From contig VYZB01000015.1 in the NCBI GenBank assembly GCA_013397455.1, forward strand, positions 417,749 through 481,748: a DNA stretch of 64,000 nt, in the 5' to 3' direction. The first letter of the stretch is position 1. Every line of letters starts with the position of its first letter. A program made the translations under genes and the position numbers. Below, piece by piece: positions 10,700 through 23,800 of this stretch. The notes under the pieces were generated by a model. The model was given only the letters and a program-made list of their open reading frames with translations. It had not been told where the DNA came from and did not search any database. Source of the DNA: Crotophaga sulcirostris (Eukaryota > Chordata > Aves > Cuculiformes > Crotophagidae).

Positions 10700-13600
10700 C
10701 AGGTGAAGTCAGAGCAAATCCTTTGTTCAGGAATTTAAGATAAACACAAGCAGGGCAAAAACGAAGGGAGAGGGTGGCAGTTTGGTCTCAGGTGCATCCT
10801 GTGACACCGTCAGCGGCTCAGCAGTGTCCCTCTGAAATCCTAAAGCTTTGCAGCCAGCTGGTGTGAATCTGCTTCGAAAGCAGTCACCCAAACAATGAGA
10901 ATGAGATCTTCAACCAGTATCTGGCTCCCAGGCAGCCTGGGAGCTTCCTTCTGGAGGATGCTATTCATCATCAGTTAACATTTCACAAAGCTTGTGGTCC
11001 CTGTTGCGATAATTATTTCTCCATATTCTGGTTGCTGTAAGTTCTGTACTGTGGTGGCTGCCTACTTGTGATGCAGCATGGTTCTGCTGCCCTTCCAATA
11101 AGCCCAGGGAGCTGGAAAACGTTCTTGAATTTCTACAGTCTGTAGCATTTGAACTGGGGAATCATGAAAAAAAAATATGAAGAATCAGATCAGAGAATAA
11201 ATTTTTACTGCCTTACTATTTAAAATATTTTTGTTTAAAAAAAATTAGAAGACATCTCAGAACCTTCTCTGAATAAGACTGAAGACTTTCAGGAAAGTAT
11301 TTTTATCTTTTTGTATGCGTGTCTCGTAATTAAAAAGGGGAAAATTCTTCTCATGAATTTGAGTGTCCCTACTTGTACGTCGGGGTTCATTTACTGTGAG
11401 AAACAGTGCAATTCATAAAGGAAACAGACTCCCACCAGCACAGCATTGTATTCTGTACCTGTAAACATAAAACTGTAGGCATGCTTTATGAGGCAAAAAG
11501 TGCAGGATTGCTTTCTAAGTATTTTATTATTTTAAGATCTTTATTTTCCCATCATTTTCACATTACTGGCTGTTAACTTGACAGAACTGGATAAATGGAT
11601 GTGAGTTTTTAAAACCATGTGGTGCTGGCACAGCTGAATTGGGTGGTCAAACTATGTGCCTTCAGACAAGGAATTGGGATTTCACCCATGTGTTCAGTTA
11701 AATCCAACCCACGATTCTGTAACATTGTTACGCTTTCAAAATGGTTTGGTCTATATATTTTCAAAAGCTTTGATTTCTATGTACTTACTTAAAAAAACAA
11801 ACAAAAAAACCCCAAAACCAAAAGTAACGAAAACCAAAAGACTTTTGTCTCCAGTATAACAATTTACATGCTTAACCAATAAGCATTTTCCTAAGGGTTT
11901 TCCCACCTCAGTGCTTTCATTCTGGGCTTCAGTTGCAATGGCAATTCACAGATGAATCCAAATACCTTCATAAGGAACATGGATGATTTGCTAGGACAAT
12001 GAGTCAATTAATTATTGACTATGCATAGGTATTTCTTAGGTAAGCTTTAATGATTTACTTCCTTTTTGTTGTTTGGACATTTCCACCTATTTACTGTACA
12101 TGGTGAGCTGTTGGGCGCATTGTTATTCCTTGAATCTACTTGTCTGCCTAAACTGTCATATGGTCATATTTCCCTGTTAACAATGGTGAGACAAATAAGA
12201 AGAATTTAGATTAATCACATTCAAAAAAAAAAACAAATTAGCACGTATTAGGTTGTATATGCCTACTAATTTCTACAAATCTTACTGGTTTGATTCACCA
12301 AACAAAACTACTGTAAATATTGAGTTTGGGGGGGGGGCTACTCTTACATTGTGAAAGCCTGATAAGTTAACTTACATGAAAGATAGATCATGTTTTCTTT
12401 AATCAAAGTCATTGCAGTAAATTTGTCCACCCTTCCTCACAGAATAATGCCAACTTCTGAAGTAAAACTGCTGAGGGAATAGATGATTACTGCATTTGAG
12501 TAAAATTGACAACCTGTTGCTGTATGGTTTTTTTTGTTAGGGATCGTGTAAAAAATTGTAAAAATATTTAAAACAGTAGTGGTAAATATTTCTGAATATA
12601 AATTGTTACACCCCTTAGGAAGAAATGTTTTGTGTATTGTTTGTGTTGTAATTTATACTATTTGTGTAAAATGATGTTTTATTGAGAAAAACAGGTTATT
12701 TCACGGCGTTAATTATTTTTACCACATTAGCTTGCACCTGCTGATTATCTGTTTTTTTTCTTATTCCAGGTGTGTAGTGGTGTAGAACTGGGAGCATGCT
12801 ACAGGCTTCCCGTATTTCTAACAGCTTGGTAACAACCCTGCCACCTCTGTTAAGTGTAACATATAACATATTTTTAAAAGCTTCTTCTGGCTGACATTCC
12901 ACTCGTTTCACTAACCTCAATTTACTCAGTGATCTGTTTTGTAGATCAGGAAAAAAAGGACCGTATGTTATTCCTCTCATAAGAAAAAAATATTTATGTT
13001 CTTGATTCTTAAAATGATTTTCTCTTCTTATTAGGTTATAGAATCTTAGATTTATTAATCTGCTGAGATGCGTGAAAAAATGTTACTGCAGCTCTTTATT
13101 TGTCTATTACAACGCCTGGCATTTATCTTTCAGTCATCCACTGTCTTCTCTGCAGAGTAACAGCACCCTTTAACTCTGTCAGACAAAATTTGACACACAA
13201 TTCTAATGGTACCCAAGGCATGGTATGGAATGCAAAATTAATCTTAGAATGCTGTAACAATTTATTCTAGGGAATTTCATCTGCTTCTAAAATTGATATT
13301 ATAACTTTTTAGTATCACATGTTTTCTTTTTATACATTATGATGCTTTTCAAACCGAGTGGAGCGCTTGTGAATTTGATGAGACCTACTGTCAGGATCTT
13401 AGAAAATATGGTATAAAATTACTTTAATAAGCAATGTTTCTACTATTTAAAAGGGTTTTTTTTAGATCAATTGCAGTTTCCTGTGTATCTTCTCTGGAGG
13501 TTCTTCTGTGTTTGATACGTAAAGGACTTAGTTTAAAATCTATTCTATTTGCGTACTTCACTTTTTATAATTTATGTTTATCATACATGTCTTTTCAACT

Positions 13601-16600
13601 AGCAGCTGTGACACTCAGTCTGCTCAGTGTTGCCAGCCAAATACAGCAAAATTGCTCATGTGGTTGGAAATGCATCATACAAGTGGCTGCAGAATTGAAA
13701 GCTCTTTCAGATCTGCTGAATACCAGAATTGGGAACTATACACATCCCTGAACCTCAGGTGTGTTTCTTAACCATAAGATAGTCTTTCTCACTGTTTTGA
13801 TGTACATCTTTTGTAACTGCAAATGATTTATTAGCTAAGCCAAGCCAGTGCAGTTACACTAAATTAGCTGGGGTCCTTTTAAGTGACACTGATTTGATTG
13901 TGAATGTGACTTAACTGTAGCTGCATTTCATTGTGACAGATACTATTGCACATATTCCTAGCTCTGAGTAAAAATGCTTCCCTGTCTTTTGATATGTTTA
14001 AATGCCTTGGTTTCAAGTCGCTTTAGAGTCAGAAAGTTGAACATGTGGACATGTCTGAGGGCATGGGTTTGACTTAGAAAGCTAAAAATACTAGTTAGCT
14101 GTTATGCTAACTTTGTATTGCTCTACAATTATTACATTGTTGTTTGCTTTGTTAATAAATTATATGTTATTTTGTGATGGACAGTGAGTGATTGAAATAA
14201 TTCCCTGTAGCTTTCTGGCCCTAATCACCAACAAAAATGCTCGTGAGACCTGTGGTGATTCATCAAATTACCTCTCGGAACGAGTGTTCATGTTCGTTCC
14301 AAATGATGCGTGTCAGTCCTTTTAATTCAATTAAACATGGGATAGCACTTGTTTGTGTTAATTACAGGTGTTTATTCCTAGTTATAGTCCATCCTGACAG
14401 ATATAAGCAGATGCAGGCTTTGAATGTGAGAACAGGGTTCTGTCACCACCTTATGCAGAGGTAAAATCATCTGCTTTCACTGTGGCAATAAGTTGGTTTC
14501 ACACCATGGGAACAATTGTATCATTTCCTTTGAAGTCACTTTATTAACACTCCTGTGTACTTTTGTAGCTGATACAAATCTGTACATAGTAACAATACTA
14601 AACTAACTTCAGGATATGAAATATCAGTACGGTAGTCAAGTAAAGGAGTTTGAAGACACCTCTGTGTCTTTTCTGTACAGCAGACTTAAGAGTCAAGGTG
14701 AAGAAAATTTTGCCTCATTGAAAATAGATACTGATATCAAAAGGTGAAGTTAAATTTTAAATTAAAAGAGAGTGAGAGATGGATTAATGCCAAATACTTC
14801 CTGTAGTCCTTTATTAAAACCTATGCATTGTATTGGTCTGTATAAGCACAAAGAAGTCCTACACATATACTTTACTTTATGAATGCTTCAAAAGCTCCTT
14901 CTTAAATTATAGACACAAGAAATAGGGCAAGAAAGTGTTTCTGTTGTGGCCACAAATGGATTAAAAATGTAATAAACTTCCCTCTAGTACCTGGCATCCT
15001 TTTTTTATGGAACAGAAATGAAGCTCTTGTTCCTTTAGAATGTGGCTCTGTGAGGAAGTTAGATCCACCAGCAGACAGAAAAATACTTCATTTTCCAGTG
15101 TGAACTCCTCATGAATTTAGCCTGTGTTCCTTTCTGCATAGGTGTGAGCATATATTTATATGTTCGTACAGGTTTTTTGTATGTATTCAGTTAATACACA
15201 TTTCATTTTGTTTAGTCAACTATAAAAAGCAATCCTGGCTGCTGGCTGTCAGTGAATTATCATCTTTGTCACTAGCAAACTATCAGTAATTATGTCACAT
15301 TATCTTTAAGGTCGCTGACAAAAGTGTTAAGTAGCAATGCCCAAGGTGTCAGACCTGTGACGTGTTAGATACTCAGCAATGATTCCCTACTGAGATACGG
15401 TACGATCACTTCAGGACCCCCACAAAAACCTCTCAACCTGAGGCCTAGGTGCTTCCATGACTGTTGTGGTACCAGGCTGGAAAGCTGTTTTTACATTTTT
15501 TCCAGCTTGAATCTTGTCCAAACAGATTCTCCAAGCAGTAGGGTTGGTTTGTTGGTTTTTTTGTTTTTGTTTTTTTTTTTTCTGCATTGCTTTTTTGAGT
15601 ATTGGTAATTGAATCAGCTGAACCTGTTAACATCTTTTCTGAGGAAGAGCTGCTGTCCACTGCTTGAATTAATTTATTGCTGTCTTAGAGTCTAGCAGTG
15701 TAATAGCAAACACAGATATGTGATACTCACAAAATCTTATTGGCAGCTCCCATACCCTTCGTACTTACAACTGAGCATGAGTCAGGACAGATTAAATAAC
15801 TTTTCCAGCTCACATGGAAAGCATGTGGATGGCCTGGGAAAAAAACCTTACTCTGTGTTAAACTGAATCTGTCTTACACAATAAATAGTATTTGTTAGAG
15901 AACAGAATTATTATCTAGTCAGGCAACACCATGAATTTTCCCTGCATGGTATGTAATGCAGTGCATTCATGATATGTTTTTTTCCTGCCAAGTTTAGGAA
16001 ATACCAAAACCATGATGTAGATTTTACCTGACAGTTGTTTACATTGAAAAACCCCATGCTGACCATCCCTGCTATCATCTTAACAAACAGCATAGCATGA
16101 GGTAACATTCAGAGGACAAAGAAACTTCAGCAATGTGGTAATTCTGATCAAAATTTACTGTAATCTTCCTGTCTCTTATTAGGAATTTCTCTTTATAAAT
16201 AAAGGCATAGATGTGTTGAAGCAAAGTAATGGTGATTCTAGGCCCTGGTATTTGATTGAGAGCTCTTGCTGGATCAGCTGCAGTCTTGGAAGAATTCTTT
16301 TCCTGAGTATCTCATTCTGACTGCTGAATGTGTAACATGAAAATGCCTGTCAAGAATGTCAGAAATATGCCTTGTGTCTGTTTGTCTGTTTGCTTTGCTG
16401 AGCTCTTATCTATTTGCCAAAAACCTCCCTGTGTATTCTTAATCATTTCCTTTTTATCTCTTCTTCAGCTTCTGTGAAAATTATGGAAATATTTCTAGAC
16501 ACCTAGCAGCCTACAGACCGTCTACTAATCACAAAGCAACACCAGAGAGAAGGGTGTTCCCCAGGCTAAAAATAATTCTTTTTCTGCTGCTGCAGCAGAG

Positions 16601-19600
16601 AGGAGAAGCCGCTGGATACTTTCCCCATGCTCTGGTGCATCCATCTTTAAGACAATCATTCCAGATTGCAGCCCTGGGGCTGCTGAGCGACACTATTACT
16701 ACAGGAGAGTTTACAGCTACTGAATAAATGTTAGGTCCTTTGCAATAGGGATGGCCTCTGTCTATGTAGCCAGCACTGCAGTAATATCTATAAAATATAG
16801 AAAATATCTATAAAAATGGATATCGTGGAGGGCAGCACACTACTTAGATATTCTTCTTCTCACAGCGCTGGCATCACCATTTAATTTGTGGCTAACTTAG
16901 ACCAGCCTAGAAGAGACTTAGTATGTCCACATACTTCTGAGAGCCTCCAGCACAACTGTTTGCAAAGATAACTGAAGTGTGACCATTCAGTTATTTTACA
17001 GGCAGTTCTTTCTGTAAACCATAAGCATCAGAGTTTTCTTATGGAAGAGACCTTGATTTACCTTTTATGTTGCACTTATCTTTGCTGCTTTATGAAGGTT
17101 CTACACTTCCTATTTCACTCAAAGGTCTTTGCCCTTGATGTAGATATTTGTATGACTGCATGTGTGTCTGTGTTTATAAGCAGCAGTCTGAAAGAAATTT
17201 TGTTACTCAGGTTGAGTCAAAACAGATAAACAGAATGAATGTGCTTCTCAGGGAATTTGGAAGACGTCCAAAGAAATCCAGTCTTAAAGAGCCAAATGCT
17301 TTCCTTTGTAGTAAAACGGCTATGCAGCCCACCTCCACATATGAACATGTATTCCCAATAAAGCAGGGCTGTACCGTAGTACGTATCTATGTCCTGGGTC
17401 ATATGTATGCAGGTATGTCCATATCCAAGGATGCATATCTGTGGCAATGTTGTGGTTGTATTTTGCAAGCATTTCTACATGTTGTACTTGATACTACCCA
17501 AATGGGAACCCCTTTCTGGAACCTGCTCCTGGGGCATGGGGTATGATCATGTCTGTCTCCTCATGCCGATGCATGGATGTGCTCTTGGCTGACTCCTGGC
17601 TGGAGCATAGGAAATTCCAGCTCTGAACACTTGCTGTTCCAGCTGAGAGCCAAGCCCTGGAGCTACTGGATGGATCATTAAGTGGGTATGTAAGAAGCTC
17701 CAGTGAAACTTGTTCAGCCAGTCTGAGACCTTATTTCCCTTTGGCAGCTTGGTCATCAGTAGATTCCCATGGCTGTTTATTGCCAGGAGCCTTGCTTCCC
17801 TGCTCCAGTCCTAGCTAACAAACATACCATGTCCTAAGAAGATTGGACAAAAAATTTAATGATAAAATTAGCAGCTAACATGTACTAAGTATCGACAAAG
17901 TCTTTACCGAATGGTTGAGCTCCTAAACAGCTCAGCCATGCTTTTGTATGGGGATATAAATGTCTGGTAAGCTTGAATGTTTTATTTTGTTGGAGGCAAG
18001 ATCGTAGAAAGCCAGGACCAGTCTCACCAACAGAGTTATAGTAAGGTTTCAAAGAACCTGACACTTCATTTTTTTCCCCTCTTCAGGACATTTGGAGCCT
18101 TCATTTGAAAACCTGTTCCTCAAAATTATTAACACAGCTCCTGTTCTCAAGATATAATCCAATACTTGAATGCATAAGCTGCATTTTTCTAGGTAATGAC
18201 TAGGCTCTTCTATTATTTCAAAATGTACTCATGGTGTGCTGAAATTATCTCTACATTGTTTTCTTTCTAGTGGTTTTCTGTGTCTTTAATAATTTTTAAT
18301 CTTTAAATCCATTCCTAGTAGCCAAATTACTTTTTCTTTCCTCTCCCTACAAGGCAACCCACATCTATTGAAGATTTTAATTCTCAGTTGCCTCTTAGTG
18401 ACTTTCACAGTATTTTCTTTTTTTTTTTTTTAATCATGACTCTGCTTTTTTTTAGAATGTATTTGAAATCCTCTACCACCTCCTTATTAGGATCCTACAG
18501 CCACTTTCTCTTAACATTCATCTTTTCTTTTCATGCAGTACAGGCTTTTTCACACTCCTGCCCTTGTCTTAGCTGTGATCATTTTAACATATATTTACAG
18601 TTCTGTACAATTGCTTCCTTTTTGCCATGCATTCTTTTGCTGTTGTCTCCTACTGGTGTACAGTCACATTAGCTTACTTGATATGTTTGTTCTGGAATGG
18701 AGTATGGAATTTGAAATCTTAAAGCTGGTTTGTTTCCTTTTATTTTTAACTGCACATTTGTTCACAGAAGTTTTGGGAAGGTTTTTATTGGTTAAATTAA
18801 GTTGGTATGTCTATGTGGGCTTTTTATTTCAAGAAAAAATATTATATCTGTCAAATTCTAATAATATTGTCAAATGAAACTGGGAAACTGGGAACATTAT
18901 AATCCATCACACTTGATATTAAAGGAGCAATTTGCATCATAAAAATGAGCTTTATGAATGACAGTCTCAGACTGAGCATGACATAGTCAAAACGATACAG
19001 AAATCCAAAGATTAGAGAGAGAGGATAACCAAATACTTGCCATTTTAAGTAGTTCCACAGACTTTGCTGTAATATTTTTCAGATAAGGTAGCAAAGATTA
19101 AGAGAGAAATCAATGTCTGAGGTTACATTTCCTGAGGACAACTTCTAAAGCATTATTTCCTATACCTATACCAAAAATCAACACGTACATCCAAGTTACT
19201 CCTTTTGTTTGAAAATATGTTAATTCAACAATTCAGAATATTTTATGAAGAAAGTTCTATTGTCTCCATCCCATCAGTTGATTTTGATTGTTGTGTGTTA
19301 TAGGCATTAGAAATCTGAATATTTTAATTATGCTTGATCAAAACATTTCCCTTGACTTCATTGCCCAACTGTAGTCCATTAATCTAAAATGTTAACTTTT
19401 TTTTACTTGAGAATTTGCAAAACCAAAAAAATTAGTGTATAAATGATTTTATTTTACAGTAAAAAGTAAAACCATTCACATAGTGTCAGAGGCCAGAAAC
19501 TCATTGGTGGCAGAGAATTTTTTAAAGTAAAAGATGTGAAAATCAAACTGCCGTTATTGACAGTCCTAGAACACTTTCAAAAACATACCTGAATTTAGGT

Positions 19601-20779
19601 CTCAGCTCTACAAGTAGTGTTTACGATCCATGTCATACATGGCAAAGTTATTCAGGCCATCAGTCTCACCAAATAAATAGGTTATTTAGACACTGCATTT
19701 AATTCATTGACCAGCTATTAGGTAATGCAAAATTAGTCAACATGACTAATATATTTTATTCAGTTTGGCAAATGCAACTAAAGAGTAGCAATGCTGTGTA
19801 ACTTTTATTGACCTATTCACTTGCAGCTGAATTATATTAGGGTTTATGGAAGCTGCTCTTCCCCATTGGAGTGCAGGCAGCAGAACTCAAATAGGATCCA
19901 AATACCTTTTCCTCTTACTCAGTAAATTGCCCAAGGAAACCAGTCCTATATGACCAGTCCTAAACTGTGTATTTCATATCACTGAGAAACATACACCTGA
20001 GCTGGCAGAAGGGGTGCTCTTTGTATTTGCTTTTAATAGGTACAGATGATACAGAGTTAGCAATTACTGTCCCTCTGTTTGCAGACTTCCTCCTCAGCCG
20101 AGACACACACTTATATTTACACAACACCCACAGTGCAGTATGAATTTTACAACATTGACAGATGTTGAAAACAAGCACACAGCTCATCTAAATTCTTTCC
20201 AGACACCCTTTGTTGTGTTCTGGAAAATGCCTTTGTGTCTCCAGAGCTGGCTGCAGAGCTTGTTTCAATTGCACCATGTGTAGAGTTTTATTTTCATTTT
20301 TGAGGAACCCAGCATTTTTTGACAGGGACACATCTGAAGCGGTCATTGTCCTTTTACAGAAAGGAGGGATGATCTTCCAGCACTGCAAAGACAGAAGGAA
20401 AAGGAAGATGGGTGTTTCAGTTTAGGTGGTAACGCTGGGGAGTGGCAGGGGAAGAGTTGTCTTGAGAAAATGACAGTAAATCAAAGAGGTCGCTCAGATG
20501 GGATTTGGAGTGGCTTCATGAGTTTGATATAAATTAGTAGCAATGGTGCAGAAAGGGAAAAAAAGGAAAACATTTGCTGCCCTGAAACAAGAGTGTGGGT
20601 TTTATTCCCATATTAATGAATTCTTCTAATATTAGTGATTGAAGGCCTTCCCTCCAACCATGCTGAGCTCAGAGCAAACACCTACAGGCTCAGGCATCCA
20701 TTCAAAACTTGTGATTTTTAAGTGGTGCCATTAGGTCTGAAGAGGGAGGAACATTCCTCTGAGGAGAACAGGGTATTTA
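10700..20779. other. Intergenic DNA, no gene recognised
   Basis: There is no credible exon series. A 94-codon open frame on the minus strand (12696-12980) matches no family I know. On the plus strand the same place has a pyrimidine-rich tract ending in CAG at 12768, which looks like a splice acceptor, but the plus frame stops after about 20 codons; both are treated as chance. A G9 run at 12328-12336 and T-rich tracts near 15540-15580 and 18417-18432 are simple sequence. Other open frames are short and AT-rich. Confidence 0.55.
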
Positions 20780-21110
20780 TGGATTCATAGATCTCAAAGC
20801 CAAGGCAGATGGCTCGGACTGAGTCCCAGTCCCAGCAGGGGAAGGGTCACTGCACCTCTCAGCTGCCTCCTCCCTCCTTAGCCCAGGGAGGGCTGCCAGC
20901 TCAGCACTAACGCAGCACCCAGTGCTTGCCTCTGCCAGGATCTTCCCTCTCCTTGTTCAAAAGAAATTGCATAAAATACTCCCACGCTTATCTCTAGTTT
21001 CAGATTGTCCACTTTCAGTTTTGAACCATTAGTTCTTTGAACGTTTCTGTCCCCTCCAATACCTCCTGCATACAGTTATTTCCCCCCTTGTCGGGTGTCA
21101 CACACAAATC
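20780..21110 (-). mobile_element. Probable ancient CR1-like LINE relic
   Basis: The start GGATTCATAGATCTCAAAGC and a later stretch at about 20993-21060 (CTAGTTTCAGATTGTCCAC, then TTTTGAACCATTAGTTCTTT) resemble the reverse-complemented 3' end of old amniote CR1 families whose consensus begins ATTCATAGATT...AAGGCC. It is far more decayed than the other CR1 pieces in the window. The identification is by pattern memory, and the inner boundary is uncertain. Confidence 0.42.
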
Positions 21111-23800
21111 GAGGCACTTCTGAGTAGTCTCTGAGAAAACAATCCTTAGTATCTTTTAGTGCAAATGTATTTACTCTAGGGTTGTAACTTTTTTTCTGTA
21201 ATGTCTCCCAGGTTACAACCTGAACTTTCATAAGGCAGTAACTCAGTGTATTTGCCCGGGATCCCTATCACAGACCTGAGAAGATGAAGTCAACTTAAGT
21301 TGACTCAAGTATCCAAGGACAAATTCTAATGCCCCTGTTTCATGTTGGGAGCTCATGCTGAATTTCTTGCCTCCCAGGGCTGAACAGAATTTAGAGGTGC
21401 TCACTACTTTCCACCTTCTGTAGCTATGATCTGAATATTTTACAATCTTTAGTAGCTCCTTCCATTGCTGCCCCCCACCCTCAATAACGGAACTTTTCAT
21501 AAAACCACACTGAGTGTTGTGAATTCCTCGAGTCCTGTATCTGCTTTTGCATTGTTTGGCCCAGGATGACTGTTAATGCTACCTGACATATAGTAACCCA
21601 GTTATTTCCCTACTTAATGGGATAATTGGTCATAAATGTGTCACATTTGGATCTTTCTGGGGTTTCCATGCTATTCCAAGATTTAACTTCTCAATAAGAC
21701 AGGTCTCTGTTTGCCTCAGAGGCATGCAGAGCCAGTAAAGCACGCAATGCCGGAACTAAGGAAGTGGAACTCTTTTCGCTATTTGTTTACCCCCCAAGGA
21801 AAGAGAACTGAAAAATCTGAATACAAGAATTTGCCTGCAGACAAAGAATATGCTTATTCTATCAAATATAGCTTTCACCTTGTTTCACTACATTTATAGT
21901 GATTTTCTTTGTCAAAGTAACTATTACTTAGAAATAATGAGAAACCATACCCTGAAATTACAGAGTCTGACATCAAAGAAGGCATAATTCTAGAAGAAAA
22001 ACCGGTGGTTTTGCCAATTAATTTCTTTGCTTGCCATACTGACTTCCTTCTAAAGATTTAAAAATGCTGAAAAAGTACAATGAGTTTCATAAAGCAGTGC
22101 TGACTTGCTGTGAAAGCTGCAAGGCAGTTGTGGCCTTCCCATTAGTAACTAGTTGTAGATGCAAGAGATGGTTCTACATCATCTGGCAGGGTAATATCTG
22201 ACAGCTTTTCCTGTCTGTCATCTCAGCTGTAAGTTGCAAACTTAACTCAGTGTACGAGCAAGGCAGGTAGGACTATAATTAAGTGGGTGACAGAAGAGTC
22301 CAGGGAACTCGTCTGCACCGAAGCATCCAGAATGCTGTCTAAAGCCAACTAAAACAAGAGGTCCTGGGCAGTCTCTCCTCACCTCCTTCCCTCCCAACCA
22401 GGCTTGAAATGACGTCTTGCTGTCACAAAATCTGTGGAGTAATTGGGAATTGCAAGCTGTCTTTTGCCTCCTACTCTGTTTTGTTTCTGTGACTCTCACA
22501 TTAACAAGGTTAACTGTATCTTGTCGTTTTGGCTTTTATACTTAGAGCCATCAAAAAAGCTTGCTGTCGATGTAACTGAAAAAAGAAAGTGCGCTGTAGA
22601 TTTTTATCAGACATGATTCATAAAGAGATGTTAAGACTCTCTTTCTTCTCTACAGAAATGACTAGTTGAACGACAATAACTTTTGACAGACACCTTAAAG
22701 AATAATAAGCTTTCTGTAGTTTTAATTTTAAGCATGTCCACACTGGATGAATTATCATATCTTCAGCATGAATACATAATTGTTTTGCGAAACTCACAAC
22801 TTGGCTGAATTCCCAGAAACCTCTGAGACAGTCATACAGGCACGTTACTGATTTTTCGTGTCTGATTAGGAAGCTTACAAACTCTGTGTGTGTAATCTTG
22901 GAAGCCAAATCAACAATAACAACAAAAATTAGAGACAATCTATGTAATTTTTTCCTAACTAAATATTACTTTGATCAATACTCTTTTAAACTCTATCTGG
23001 ATGATCCAACTATTAGTAGGCAAATACATTCCTTCAAATATAATATATATATACACATATATATGTGTATATATATATATCCACATTTTCAAAGGGAAAA
23101 TGTAGTATGTTAGGAGACCGAGTCAGCACATAATAAAGCTTCATCTACAAACTCAGAAGTGAGACTTTGGTGAGTCAAACCAGACCCTTTGCTCCTTTGT
23201 GATTTTTCTAAGGAAGTCTTAGGCTAACGTGATACGGGAAAAACAATAGGAGTATGACTGTCGCAGGGGGCATTTGTATTATTCAGAAATGATCGCTCCT
23301 CTAGGATTACTACTTCTACTCCACAGATAAATCTCATCTCTCAGGTGCTCTAATTAAAAGAAGGAAGTTAAACTCGTAAGCTATTTAGTACATAGCTTTG
23401 TATTGGGTTACTGTATTCCACACCTAAATACAAGGTTTTAAGCCAAACACTTGCATCATTTCTCCCTACACCGTATTGGCCTGTCTAATCTTAAATATAT
23501 TGCTCCATTTCACCATCTCAGACTTAGTGTCTTCCCATGTGAATAATTGAAGAATTATTCTTAAAAAAGCCAAATAATAGGTTTTAATGACAATAAACAT
23601 TGTTTTGCAGCCTTATACATGGTTTTAGAGTAAGAAAATGACAGGAGAGAATCCCTTTTATATATACCATCTCCTGGAAATACTATTAATCTTATTCTGT
23701 GTTGATCGTTAAATAACCATTTTGCAACTGACAATATAAGTGTTAGACAAAGACTACTCACTACACAAACAATGTGGCAAAAGGATTTGTAAGAAAATGG
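21111..23800. other. Intergenic DNA downstream of USP15
   Basis: No gene recognised. A 36-bp perfect TA-rich palindrome lies at 23043-23078, inside a longer TA/CA-repeat tract. The short open frames here (for example 22242-22499 and 22618-22938, both minus) have no recognisable content. The true 3' end of the USP15 transcript could extend into the upper part of this stretch. Confidence 0.55.
23043..23078. repeat. Perfect 36-bp TA-rich palindrome
   Basis: The sequence is symmetric about 23060/23061, with ACAC on one side and GTGT on the other set in TA repeats. It is a microsatellite-type tract able to form a cruciform or hairpin. It lies outside the USP15 coding region. Confidence 0.85.

Noticed and set aside
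1..23800. MON2 first exons, expected next to USP15 from mammalian gene order
   Set aside because: No sequence resembling the start of MON2 was found on either strand; the gene probably lies beyond the left edge or within unsequenced DNA.
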